A stretch of DNA of 64,000 nt from contig DF236984.1 of assembly GCA_000708835.1 (NCBI GenBank), positions 62,001 through 126,000 on the forward strand, given 5' to 3'. Below the pieces are notes generated by a model, which did no database searches, was not told where the DNA came from, and saw nothing but the letters and a program-made list of their open reading frames with translations. The DNA comes from Klebsormidium nitens (Eukaryota; Streptophyta; Klebsormidiophyceae; Klebsormidiales; Klebsormidiaceae). Shown piece by piece: positions 24,701 to 37,200 of this stretch; within the stretch, counting starts at the first letter, position 1, and every line of letters starts with the position of its first letter. The position numbers and the translations under genes are program-made.

Positions 24701-25853
24701 TCCAGGCCAACTCAGCCGTTGTATTTTGTTGTTTTGAAACAAATTCTGATCGCAACGAGAAACTATGCTACTTGATCTTTCACCTACCTGACGCATCCCG
24801 TCTTGAAGGGGCTCTCAGAAAGGGCTCTCCAACCCTTCTTGGCTCCGGTCAGGCACAGCGCTTCCATTTCGAATGGCTGAAAGATCTTCTTCAGCTTCTC
24901 GCAGACCCCCTCCGCATTCATCTCCACCTCCTTCACCAGGACAACGCTCGGGCGCGCGACCGCATGCGCGAATATAGAGATAGCCGCGATCCCAACAGTC
25001 TTGTTCGACTGCTCCGGAGAGTGCGCCACGTAGACAGACGGATCGAGCACCGCCCGAGGCAGGCCCTGCGTAGACAGGTCAAAGTTGCAGTGCTCGCGGA
25101 GCGAGTCCCTGCTCCCGTTGTAAGGGATACGCGTCGCGCACAGCCGCTGGAGCTCGGCCTGGAGCTGGGGCGTCACGGGGATTGGCAATGGGGCAACAAA
25201 AGGATCGTCGTCGTCCGACTCATCGTCGCTTTCCGACTCCTCGTCGCTCTCTTCTTCATCGCTCTCGATTGCACCCGCCTCATCGAGGTCGCTCTCATCC
25301 TCACTTTCCAATGTTTCCTCCCCAATTTCCTCCTCGTCTGAAGGCGTCCAATCCTCACTCTCGTTCTCTCCGCTCTGTATGGACAAACTCTCCTCTCCAC
25401 TCGCTTCTGAAATCTGTTCGTCATCGCTCTCCTCTTCGTCCGAAAGAGGCCAATACTCGCTCTCCTCGTCAGCGCTCCCATCTGAAGTCCGTTCCGCCGA
25501 GTCTAACCCGCTTCGCTCCTGTTCCCTCTCCGCCTGCGTGTCCGAAAAACAATTCTCCTCGATCTGATGCCTGCCTGGACCGCAGGATGACTCCTCGCGT
25601 TCGGCCCCGTTGTCCTCTTTGCTCAGGTTGTCTTCCTCATTTCCTTCAAACTGCTCTGCAGACCCGTCAGCTCCCTCGCTGTCGTTCCCTTCGTTGCCTT
25701 TCCCCGACTGCGGTAACCCCTCGCTTTCAAGATCGTGGTTTCCGTTGCTTGGAGAACCCTCAAGTCCGATCCTCTGCTTCACGTTCCTGAGTTCTCGTCT
25801 ATTCTCTTTTTCCTTGATGCGCCTCGTCAATTCATCCCGCTGCCTCTTCAATT
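21706..25853 (-). CDS. Orphan SF2-like helicase with acidic N-part and C-terminal winged helix; frameshifted
   Basis: Exons in coding order: 25853-24788, 24329-23915, 23399-23050, 22458-21706 (stop at 21706). Upstream exon(s) with the start codon are not resolved. The first visible exon opens with a basic coiled coil (ELKRQRDELTRRIKEKENRR), then about 150 residues dominated by Glu, Ser and Asp. A Walker-A-like SPEQSNKTVG follows, keeping Lys-Thr but with Asn for the usual Gly. Exon 2 has motif II (TMDEADNFF) and a motif-III-like VSASHLATV. Exon 4 has a candidate motif VI (FMRGAGKTR) and ends in a winged-helix-like segment (about RRTDVQAKL to WNLTPAGRAF). The reading frame breaks between DEADNFF and the DPEDTAHWG segment without room for an intron. 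I do not recognise the family. Nucleic-acid remodelling is inference from motifs; the site variants and frameshift may mean it is inactive. Confidence 0.6.
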
Positions 25854-28828
25854 CTGCGCAGCAGAGACAGGATGTAAAGAGGAACGATACCGGCAGTCTG
25901 AAACTCAAATAAGGCCTCACTCAAGAGCAGACAGAAACATTTGCTAATGAGTGCAGAAACATCAACATTCATTTATCCTTCCAAACGATCAAACATCCTG
26001 CCATATGTAAAACTGCATTCAAAGGTCAAATGTTCAAAATCCCCGAGCATTTCAATCATCCTGACCTCAACATGACTCAAAACATTTCAAAATATGTCCA
26101 AATGATTCGGTGTCATGAAGCATGGCACTATACGGAGCAAAAGCTGCTTCGATTGGAAACCTTTGAACACATTCCATTATATTGTAGAAAACACACGAAG
26201 AAAGTCACAGAAGAGGGATGACAGAAACTTAGATTATGAATCTTGAACATTCGGGAGCTTACGAGGTCAACGAGAATGTGGAAATCATGATATATAAGAG
26301 ATCCCAGAAACGAAGCTCACCTGACAGGGACTCTGATGCGTCCGAAAGCGACTGTGACTCAGTGTCCATCTTTGTGCAAAGCAGTTTTCAGCTCCTTTTG
26401 GTTTTTGACAGCACGGCAGAGCTAGGATTTTCGATCCATGCTTCTGCATCAGACAACATTGCAAGTGGTCAGGCTTATGCATGTAGATTGAGCTGCTGAA
26501 TCACGTAGAATGAACAACACCAGCGCAAGAGTGCCCCTTCCCCGAAGGATTGGCGATACTACTTCCCGATCTGGTACCTCCTCCTTTTCAAAGCTTCAAT
26601 GATGCCTATGCTTGTCATGAAAAACGAGAATGTGCTGCCAGGAAAGGAGAAACATGTCCTCGGTCACATTATGCTTTTCAATACTGTTCCAAAATCCTGT
26701 GCAAACAAATCAGATACAAGATCTCCATTTCTGCCTCTGAGCACCAAGCAATACCCAAAAGCTGAACATGCAAACGGGTTATAGAACCAGATAGCTTGTC
26801 AAGCATAGTAGCCCGGAAAGCCAGGAACGGTACGTCGAAATATGGTCGAAGCACAGCACTTTTTCTACACCAACACTCAAACCCTACAAGCTGATTGCCA
26901 TTGAAGCACAAACAGGATTGATGTAAGATCAAATCTCATCCTATGATGCACTTGGCTCGTGACGAAGTTTTCAAACGTGTCAATCTTGTGATTTAGAAGT
27001 CGACTCACCTCCCCCGGTTCTTGTCTCTGATTCTGTACTTCTTCCTTCCCACCTCGCGATTGTGAGGTCAACAGACAGAGACCGCAAGGATGATAAATCT
27101 GGAAAGCCAATCGGATGCAAGTAACTGCATATGGCGTACACACCAGACGCTGAATTGCACCTCAAAAACCCTTGCGCTCTAGAGATATTTTGGCTTGTTG
27201 CTCGAAATGCTCTCACAAAACCTTCAGAAGCTAGCCTACAGCCCCAAACCCCTTGGCCACAGGCTTGCTTGCTTGCTTTTATGCGACTTTCACTTGAGTT
27301 ACCATTGCGGATTGCCGCCACTGGTGCCCTGTAGACCTGACTGAAATATTACGTGGCCTCGAAGTTCATTGAACTTTGGCATCCTCACGCTTCACGTCAT
27401 GTCGATGCATGATGTGGTACGAAGGTCGATACTCAGGTATATCAGCTTCTTCATGAAAAACGTCCAAATCCTAGTCAGCACGAATGTAGCACAAGATTGG
27501 AAATATCCGACCGTGACCGTGATAATCGACGCAGCTCAAACTGTTGCGCGAGCTCAGGAAGCTGCCTTGTTGTTTAACGAGAGCTAGATCGATCGAGCCT
27601 TCCCCTTTTGTCAACCGGCCGTTTAACGTCGAGAAAACGAATGTCACCAGTGTGTTAGCTAATACCACTGTAGTCACTGTTGAAGCACGACCAAGTCTTC
27701 GGTAACCCCGCTCTAACCACGCTCATGACGCGATACGTGCGAATCTTTTGATCTGAATAGTTTGATACTGTTGGGACCGTTCACTCCGAGCATACGCTCT
27801 TCATGACGTCAAGTCGCATGCAGTGTACGGAAGGCCGCCCGGTCAGGGTAAAACCAGAATGGGAGTTTTGGGGAGGTCGCTTTTCGGTTCACTTTAGAGT
27901 TCATTATGCTAGCGCTGGGCTCCCACGTCGACAGAAGCGAGACTATCTCTTTCGTGGATTCGGTTGGCAATTATGTATCACCAGCTATTGAACAGGCCTC
28001 CGAAAAGTCCATCTTGAAGCCGCTCGCGGATCCCTCGGCAAGGATGCAGGCGATATTGTGCGTAAGGCTAATGCTCTTCCGGATATCCACCAGCAGATTG
28101 CTCCAGGTTCGAAGTACTGCAGAGTATGCGAATCGCTATTTTCTGACTGCTGCATCGATTCGCATGTTCTCGCATCTCTTGGGAAGCCACTCAGCCAAGA
28201 TATTGTGTACACAAAAGTAGATATCGCCGATGGTACCACTAGGCAGTCACTAGGCAGTCTTTTCGCGAGGAGTGCCGGTGGGTTCTGCCCAGTGCCGTTG
28301 ACGAGGAAATGTAACTCAAGAGCTTGGGTTATCGACCACCAGAGGGATTTGTACACCGACTAAAACATCTTTAGGACCTCGAGGGGTTTCGTCGATGGGC
28401 GAAATTGGTAAAATCGACTGCGCACAGCTGACGGGGCTTGCGAGCTGCCTCAATGCTCAATTCAAGTGCCCCCAACTATATGACCTGGATGTGGATCGCC
28501 GGAATCAAGCGGAATCTGTCGCGTGGGCATAACATTCAGGAAGTGGTGGCTGGCCCTTAATGGCAACCTCAAGGGGCAGATACGGAATGCCCAAACATTG
28601 GGCTGTTAAAGAGGGCTGGAAAATGGTGGCCGTCACACAGTTCGTAGATACTCTTTGTTTCGGACGTCCTTGCACACTGAGTTGTTCAACTGCCCACATC
28701 GATGCCATAGCAAGCTTGATTTTTCTGTACCAAGAGAGACAAGAGAAAACAACATTCATCATGAGAGTGCTGGTGAGTGCGAAAACGGAAAACCCATCAT
28801 GAGAGGTCGTGATTGAACGGCGAAAATC
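25854..28828. other. Region upstream of the helicase exons, no supported gene
   Basis: The 5' end of the helicase gene probably lies here, but I could not choose between candidate first exons. A basic peptide ending at a donor near 27005 on the minus strand is one candidate, though its phase does not fit. Open frames at 27906-28363 are not recognisable. Confidence 0.4.
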
Positions 28829-29508
28829 NNNNNNNNNNNNNNNNNNNNNNNNNNNNNNNNNNNNNNNNNNNNNNNNNNNNNNNNNNNNNNNNNNNNNNNN
28901 NNNNNNNNNNNNNNNNNNNNNNNNNNNNNNNNNNNNNNNNNNNNNNNNNNNNNNNNNNNNNNNNNNNNNNNNNNNNNNNNNNNNNNNNNNNNNNNNNNNN
29001 NNNNNNNNNNNNNNNNNNNNNNNNNNNNNNNNNNNNNNNNNNNNNNNNNNNNNNNNNNNNNNNNNNNNNNNNNNNNNNNNNNNNNNNNNNNNNNNNNNNN
29101 NNNNNNNNNNNNNNNNNNNNNNNNNNNNNNNNNNNNNNNNNNNNNNNNNNNNNNNNNNNNNNNNNNNNNNNNNNNNNNNNNNNNNNNNNNNNNNNNNNNN
29201 NNNNNNNNNNNNNNNNNNNNNNNNNNNNNNNNNNNNNNNNNNNNNNNNNNNNNNNNNNNNNNNNNNNNNNNNNNNNNNNNNNNNNNNNNNNNNNNNNNNN
29301 NNNNNNNNNNNNNNNNNNNNNNNNNNNNNNNNNNNNNNNNNNNNNNNNNNNNNNNNNNNNNNNNNNNNNNNNNNNNNNNNNNNNNNNNNNNNNNNNNNNN
29401 NNNNNNNNNNNNNNNNNNNNNNNNNNNNNNNNNNNNNNNNNNNNNNNNNNNNNNNNNNNNNNNNNNNNNNNNNNNNNNNNNNNNNNNNNNNNNNNNNNNN
29501 NNNNNNNN
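28829..29508. other. Assembly gap of 680 N
   Basis: All bases are undetermined. Open frames spanning the gap are artefacts. Confidence 1.
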
Positions 29509-29635
29509 CCCTGGACGATGCAGTGGGCAGATTGCCCACTCCAAGAAATGAATTCTTCATTCTTTCTGGCGCGGCGATGACGTTTTGAGGAACCTCGTGG
29601 AAGACTTCAGCATGCTGACGTCATTATGACGTGGC

Positions 29636-29670
29636 AGGGGGTGAGGGGGGCGGCAGCCCCCCCGCTAGTA
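29636..29670. repeat. G/C-rich inverted repeat, left copy
   Basis: A gggggcggcagccccccc core is itself nearly palindromic and is the inverse of the segment at 29986-30023. The pair brackets the tRNA gene. Confidence 0.6.
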
Positions 29671-29726
29671 GGCTGGCCGAAAAGGTTGGCCGCCCAATTG
29701 CCACTGCAAATGTGCAAAATTATGGT

Positions 29727-29835
29727 TGCGCACTCGGGGAATCGAACCCCGGGCATATGCGTAGCCTCGTGAGCCGTGACGTCATGTTGACGTAAGCGCA
29801 GGGAGGCATATATGTTACCACTACACCAAGTGCGC
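29727..29835 (-). tRNA. tRNA-Gly (CCC) with an intron of about 38 bases
   Basis: Read on the minus strand, the acceptor arm GCGCACT pairs perfectly with AGTGCGC. The D arm has the GTGTAGTGGTAACAT form, the anticodon stem is TATGC/GCATA, and the T arm CGGGG-TTCGATT-CCCCG is perfect. The loop CTCCCT gives anticodon CCC. The intron lies at the usual place after position 37 (about 29762-29799). An A-type 73rd base and a downstream TTTT on the minus strand fit pol III. Position 37 would be T in this reading, which is unusual for Gly; if the intron were placed after position 36 it would be A. Confidence 0.75.
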
Positions 29836-29985
29836 ACGGATGGAATGCCCGCTACAATCAAAATGTATATACAAAAGCATGTGTCTACTGCAACTAAAGC
29901 ATATTATTCGGTTATTCTGGTCATATACACCTAGAAAACTTGCCCGGTACAAACCCCCGCCCCTTCAAGTTCGTTCATCCTTGCA

Positions 29986-30023
29986 AACGGGGGGGCTGCC
30001 GCCCCCCCGCACCCCCCCGCTTT
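29986..30023. repeat. G/C-rich inverted repeat, right copy
   Basis: The gggggggctgccgccccccc core followed by a second C run is the inverse of the left copy at 29636-29670. The outer ends are about 390 bases apart. Confidence 0.6.
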
Positions 30024-30654
30024 GGGCTCTTCAAATTGCGGTTCGTTGAGCGCAACTTATATTACTTCTGGTTTTACCTGGCTGACATGCATATACCTAT
30101 ACGTCTCTCCCGCCATTTTGGCAATCTGTAGGCTCAACCGCCCAGGACCATGAACCGGGCCGGTCTGAAGCTTTTGTGGGCTTCAAAGCCCTGCCTGCAG
30201 TGCCCGGCTATCCTTCACCCGACTGCCCGAAACAGTTGAAAGAGGCCGCTGAGGGGGCAACTTCCGTTCGCTCCCACTGGCGCAAGTACGACGAAGTAGA
30301 CTCCTTTTGTTAGTGTCTCAGGCTCCAAAAAAGTGTGAAAACATCTAACATGGGGGATCATAGGTTCACAGGGTATCCGCGTGGACCGTACTGTCAGCTC
30401 AGGTCCTTTGAACCAAAATGCGTCAGAATTTCAGGTTTTACCGTGCACTTTGCGGTACCCATTCTAGTACGGATGGAACCGGGTCAGGATAAATGGCCTA
30501 CAACACTAAAACTAAAAGAACTCTGCCCGGTTGTCACTGTCAGTGAGTAACCCTAATGTCACTGGGAAATGGCGTAGCCCTAACAAAGCGCTCGTCGATT
30601 GGCGTGAACCGTCATAGGTTTGCAACGTAACCCTAATGTCAAAGTAAGTGCCCC

Positions 30655-30716
30655 GGGTCAATGTCAATGTCAACGTCGATGTCAATGTCGATGTCAGTCT
30701 CATTGTCAACGTTGTA
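30655..30716. repeat. Degenerate hexamer array GTCAAT/GTCGAT
   Basis: About ten imperfect units of GTCAAT, GTCGAT or GTCAAC lie head to tail. Confidence 0.75.
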
Positions 30717-31261
30717 ACCACTCCCGTATTACCACTGACAGACTGCAATAAATGTCACACTTCAGGTGCTTCCAGGTGGGTTGAGAGTGATTCACACCAA
30801 TCAGAGTGGCGGAGTCTACTTTGATAGTTTTGCCCCACTGGCAAGCTTCGTGTACTGAACAGTGAATTCAGTGACTGGGTAGGTATGAACTTCGTGAATC
30901 TGATGATCTTGAAGTTGAAGGGCAACTGTGGTGGCGTTGATGCAGATTCTAGTGGCTCAGGATTGAGTTCAATTTCAACCTTCGGACCCAGCCCGCTTGA
31001 ATGCGGAAGGGTGTGTTGAGTTGCTCTCGCCCACGAGGTGTGCACTTCATCGCGTCGACAGCTGTTGCAGAAACGTTTCTGTGGGCAGGTTGACCTCCTG
31101 TGAGACGTGTTCCTGTGGAATGCGTGAATTAAGAATCACTGCGACATAATTTTTCTGCTCGAATTCTTCCCCCAGAGAGCCATGTTGCCCCTTTCTTGTA
31201 CGAGTTGACCAAGTCCAAAATGCATCACACTTAGTGCCACCCGTTGAAACCTTGAAAAACC

Positions 31262-34200
31262 ATGGCAGGCAGAATCGGTCCTCAAGGGAAGCGCTCGCAG
31301 GTGCATCCCGTCATCCACATCAGGGACTTAGCTGGACCTCAGAGCTCAGCCAAAGAAAACCAGGCAGTTGTGAAGAGTGCACCACTCGGAAAAGCTACAG
31401 AAGGGCCGCAGATTGGGGGCGTCCGGCAGCCGCTTCAGGGCACGCAATTGGCGAACAAGACAGTTGCGCCGTTGTTGGAAGTATGCGTTGGCAACTTTGC
31501 TGATGACAAGACTACGGGGGTCTCAGGAGATTCCAAGGCTCAGCATAGGAAGTCCTCAAACGGGGCGGTGGCTGAGGTGTCTGGAAAACCCCTGGTAGAT
31601 GATCTGGACAAGTTGAAGGAACGTTCTGGTCCTAGCAAAGAATCTGCAACAAGGGGGGGGCAGAAGCAAACGACTGTGTTGCAGAAAGGACTTCCACCCT
31701 TGCTGCCCACGCCCTTGTTGGAGGCTGTTGACAACTCAAGGAGCTGCCTTGCAGCTAGCCATCAGGAAGCCACACCCCAATTCTCAGATGCAAAAGACCC
31801 CTCAGAGACAGCTGGCACACTATCAACGGCAGGGAGTGCGAATGCTAACGGGGAGAGAAAGGGGAGTGCCAAGAAAGCGGCAAGGCGGAAGGAGAGAGAG
31901 CCCTGGAGGGACCCAGGGCCCAAGGATCTTGTGGAGCCGCAACGGGGCAGAAGCAAGTCAGAGGAGCTGAAAGCGCCAGCTGTTGCAGCTGAGCCAAAAG
32001 TGCAAAATGAAGAAAGGATCAAGGAAGGGCTGAACGAGGGGGTGTTTCTGGTGGCGGTGGTGGATGCTCGGAAGGAGGACACGGATGGGGGAGCTGGAGT
32101 GCCTAAGGTGACAACCGGAAAGAAAGCTGGCTCCAAGGGGCAGCGGCGAAGAGTTAGTGAAGGTCAGGGGGCTTCGACAGCGGGCCAGCATTATGTTGGT
32201 GGAAATGAGGAGCTAAAAAGCATCGCGAACCGGAAGGAGGGAGTGGTTGGAGTTCTTTTTGATCCGAAAGCAGAGCAAGCCGGTTTGGAAACAAGCGGGT
32301 CAGAGACGAAAGAAAGTCAGAGGAACGGGCAAGATGCAGTGGCGCCAGCTGTCAGGGCTGGTCAGAGTGGAGGAGAGTCAGCGGTGGTAGCGGAGGCGAC
32401 TGCTGGAGGCGAACACGAGGCGGGGGGGCAGCAGGAGCAGCCTTCGGATGAGGAAGGGTGGATGAAGGTCAAGAAGGTGCGCAGATTGTCGAAGTCTCTT
32501 TCTGTGCAGCTACTGTTTCGCCTTTAGGCGAGCTGGACCTTGTTAGGAGGAGTTTTTGTTCTTGCCAAGTGGGTAGTTTCCCCCTGAGAGCAGCCAATCA
32601 ATGGATATGGAATGTGTTGAAGTCTTTCATTTAGACCTCGCTTTGCAAGCGTACCTCCTCTTTGTCCTTCGCATCTGAACCTTTTGTGTGTTTTTGCCCA
32701 TAACAACTCTCTCTTCGACTTGCGACTTGCTCCCCATCATGAGTTTCGGTGTATTGTATGCATGAATTCAACAATGTGGATGTAAATAGTAGTGACCAAA
32801 AGCATCCTTCATCCTTTTTCCTTCAGCTTCTGAATGAGATAGGTTTTGTCGGCTTTTCTTGAGAACAATAGATTGTGGAGTTCCTGAATTGTTTGGAAGG
32901 GTTCCAAAGCAGAGGTTGCAAAGGTCTTGAAAAGTCCTGGCAGTTGGTTCATATGCTTCTACATAGTTGCTGTCTTAACAACCGTCATCAAAATCGTAAC
33001 AAAGAAAAGCCTAAACACACGCTCATGGGCTTTTCAACCATTCCCCCTCTTTGTCTGCAGAAGAATAAGAGTTCGACCCGGAGACGGTCGGAACTGCCCC
33101 CCTGGAACAGCGTCTACCGCACGGAGGTCGAAAGCTACCAGACGCCGCTTGGGCGGCGATGGATCCAGAACCCCACCTTCATAGACCGTCGACAATCCCT
33201 GGAGACGACCAGCTTAGAAGCTAAACCCCCTGCACTTTCAAGCAAGCCAGTAGGAAAGAAGCCGAGCTCTACAGCCCCACCTGGGGTTGAAACCAAGCCC
33301 TCCGATCCTTCCGAATTATCAGTGGGTGTTCCTTTGGCGTCAACTCTGGGGAAGACGGGAAGCGGTTTTCTGGCCCAGAAAGGAGCGGGGGCGCCCGCGA
33401 ATGGGGCACTCTTGCCCACGCCAACACTTTCGAAGCCAGTGTTGCGGGCCTCAGATGTGCAAAAGAACAGACGGGAACCGCAGTCAGGGTCTGACGGAAG
33501 GACAGCGACGGGCGATGCTGCAAAAGACGTGGCGACGGAAAGGGGAACGGTGCAGACAGCTGCAAGCCAAAGGGCGACAAGCGGGGTTGCGGAGGGGGAG
33601 AGGACAAAGACCGCAAAGTGCATTGCAAGCAAAGCGGGGCAATTGAGCGGTAGGGGCAAGGGTAAGAAAGGAGCGGCTCAGATAGCACAAAGGGAAGCAG
33701 AAGTAGGAGCGGGTGTGGCCAACGGGACAGTCAAGGCATCAGCTGTGCAGAGTGATACGGAGAAGCAAGCGGGCCCCTCAAACAAGACCGGGCCGTTGCC
33801 AGCTGTCAAGGCTGCCGCCGCACCAGTAAAGGTGCCAGTTGTCACACCTGTGGCTGCGCCAGCTGTCGCACCTGCAGCCAAATCGAAGTTGTCGGTGTCA
33901 GCACCACCATTCATCCCCAAGAGCCTGCAGGGTGGGAAGGGCCCGGCTGGGGTTGACACCGCCAAGGGGGCCGCGAAGCAGGCCAGGCAGCCTATTGCAG
34001 CTAGTGTTGCTAACCCAAATCATAAGGCAGTGACGACGTTTGAGGACGGGGGAGTGCCTGCAATGGGAGCGGGGGCAGGGGTGTCACGCACTGCTGCTGG
34101 CCCCCCTTCTCCGGAAAGAGTGGTGGTGACCCCTGTGAAGAAGCGGAAGCCTGGCGAGAAGACCCCTGGCAAACTGACAGCTGGCACGGCCGTTGTTGGT

Positions 34201-37200
34201 GTGACTATTCCCAGTCCTGATCTTGCTCCAAGGGGGATCCCCCAGCAACCGTCCGCTGTAGCTCCCTCGGCGTCCCCCTCCAGAATAACCAACACTAGCC
34301 CGCCGGCGTCAGAGAAGGGAATGCAGAGTGCGAGCCTGCCTGAGGGTTCTGCAGGGCCCAAGACGGACAACAAACTGGTGGCCGATCTAGTTGTGGGTAC
34401 GATCCGGGTGCCGCACGTGGAGTCGGTTCCCAAGGGGGTAGCTCCGAGCGGAGTCGCCTTGGTGGTCAAGGCGGGCCCCAGGGCAGCAATTCCCGTGACC
34501 AGAGCTCCTGCCCCTATCAATGAAACGACTCCTAAGAAAGTAGCCCAAGCAGTTGCAGAACCGAGCAGGTCAGAGGCGGCGTCGGGAAAAGTGAAACAGA
34601 GCGGAGAGGCTTCTGAGAAGGCGTTGGTGGATGCAAGGGAAGCGGAGAGAGTTGCGGAGGCCAAGCTTGGAGCGGGTGGGGCTTCCGAGCAGAGCGGAAC
34701 GGAAAAAGCGGAACCGGTAGCAGGGCCTCTGGGGGTCAAAGCAGCAGAGTCTGCCGTGCGAGACGCCGTTAACAAAAGCCCCACACCAGTAACGGACGTC
34801 ACGGTTATGAGGCCAACCGAAGGGAACGAAGAGAACGTGCCGAATCAGACAAAACCTGCGCCGGGAGAGCCGCTGTCGGATCCCACCCCCAGCCCCGAGG
34901 TTTTGGCGACCGCGTCTGGCAAGGGCGGCCGCAAGAGCAAGCCCCGCAGGCTGTCGCTGGTCGCCCGACAACAGCCCCCCAAGAACGAGCAGCCGAAGTC
35001 CGCGCCCAAAACTGCAGTGGAAGAAACGAAAGCGGCGCCAACAAAGGGGGAGAACGAGGTTGGTGGGGGCGAGACTGTTACAAAGAGCGACTCGGCGGAA
35101 GCTTCTGCGGAAGCGGGCAAGGGCGTGGTTGCCCCTGGAGGTTCCCTAGCTGCCGAGGAGAGCGTGAGAAGTGCGGACGTCCCTGCTGTAAATGAGGAAA
35201 AGGGTTCTGAGCCGAGAGGGAAGAAAGGAAATCCGAAGCCTGGGGACGGTTCCGCTGGAGCTGAGTCAACCGATAAGGCTGCCCGAGAAAGCGCCCAACA
35301 AAAGGAGGACGTGGCGGGGGCTGGTGGCCAAGAAGCCGCCACTGCTGAGGCAAGACCTGACACACGAGATACCCCTTCTGTGACGTCACAGGTTGAGAAG
35401 CGCGAGGGGTCGGAGAGTGCGTCAAATATCGCTGAGCTGGCGACGTCGCTGTCTCAGGAAGATTCGACGAGCAAAGTGGGGGCTGGGCAGGATTCGGGGG
35501 GCGGAACGAGCACGGGCAACGAGGCGGGGGGTGAAGGGTCGGGTGGGGACGAGAGCAGGGGTGCCGGCACGGGGCCGAGCCAGGGGGGGGGACCGGAAAG
35601 CGGCGGAGGAGGGGGGGGGGATGAGGGCGAGAAGAAAGACGGGGCTGACGCGAGTGGTAAAGACGAAGGCGGTGTGACGAAGAAGAAGGACTCTCCTGGG
35701 GGCGAAGAGGGGAAGCTCGTTGGGGGCGGACCTGAGAAGAACGTGGGTGACGTCAGCACCCAGAGTGCTGCTGACGCCGGCGCCGAGAGCTCTGCTGACG
35801 TCAGCGCCGGGGGGTCGCTGGAGGAGGGGGCCAAGTCAGCGGAGCAGAGAGTTTCTCCGGAGGAGGAGGACGCGGCAGCGAAGATGTTAGGTACGGAGGC
35901 GTTGGGCGGCGAGAACGCGGATCGGGGCGTATTCAAGGAAAGGCTGTGGTCGTATCTTTTCGACGTAAGTGTTCTTAGAAAGTACTTCTGCTTCAAGTTT
36001 GCATTTCTCTTGCTGCCAAAGGTTCATTTGGAGTTGTTTATAGATTGAGGTTCAAAGAGTGCGAAGCAGTTGTTAGAAGGAACACGATTTGCAGCTAGCT
36101 TCGACTAGATTGTGGCAGCTCTTGCAAAACCACCGCCGTTGACGTTGAAGGAGTCACTGCTTCGTGTGCGTACTCGGTGGGCCCCGATGCAAATGTTACT
36201 GCATGATCAAGTCAACGTAAGTCAACCAGTTCGAGAAATTTGTCGCTCTCTCCAGAGTTGGGCCGCTCGATCGACGAGCTTTACGTTCTTTGCGAGCTCG
36301 AGTGCGACGAAACCCACATGCGCCAGGCAAACGTTTTTCACCGCCAGAGATCCCTGTAGAATGAACAAGTATATCTGTTCCCGCAGAATCTGGGCCGTTC
36401 CATTTACGAGCTCTACTTTCTGTGCGAGCTCGAGTGCGACGAGGCGCACATGCGCGAGTCCAACACATCTGGTAAAATTTCAGTACTGAAATCATATGCA
36501 TCTTCATCGATCTGAACAGACGTCTATCCACCTTTCCAACAGAATCTCGGCCGTTCGATCGACGAGCTCTACTTTTTGTGCGAGCTCGAATGCGACGAAG
36601 CGCACATGCGCGAGGCGATGCAAGTACTGGGCGAGGCGGGGGACGACTTCCGAGAGCTGAAGGCCCGGGTGGAAAAGCAGGACCGATTCGAGCGCGAGCG
36701 CAGGGCCACGCGGGGGCTGCCGGTTGTGCACCGAAGGAACCGGGCGATTGCCTGGGAGGTGAGTTCGTACGGGCTTGAATGTGGGGACAGGTTTGCATTT
36801 CTTCCTTGCAAACGAAGAAGGAAGTAGTGTTGATTACTGTTGGTAAGTTCGACAGTGAGCGCCAGATCGTGAGGCGCAGATAGAGACTTTGCTCGAGGGA
36901 GGTGCTAGAGTAACATATTTTCAAAAGTTTGTTTCAAATTGTGAATTGTCTTGCACATCCTCCGTAGTCAATTCTCGATCTTCTTTCCACATCATCCGTA
37001 TTCAGGCAGCCACAGTCAACAAGCGAACTCAAAAGACGCGCCTTTCTGCAAATTCCTTCGTTGTACGCGTGTCAAGCGCAAGGATTAGTAAGCCCGCTAG
37101 ACGGGTGGGTGACTTCGAGGGGTTAGGGTGGGTACCGGTGCGGAGCAGGTGACGTAGTCAGAGTGTTTGCTCTGGAGCTAATTACTCCAAACGCTTCCTA

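Larger units (their letters stand above)
29836..31261. other. Intergenic, upstream of SCAPER
   Basis: It contains the right-hand G/C-rich inverted repeat and a short GTCAAT/GTCGAT array. The SCAPER promoter must lie towards the right end. I see no gene. Confidence 0.5.

Noticed and set aside
27906-28363. Overlapping plus-strand open frames
   Set aside because: No family resemblance, no splice context, and open on both strands; left unannotated.
28505-29588. Long open frames across the gap
   Set aside because: They consist mostly of undetermined bases.
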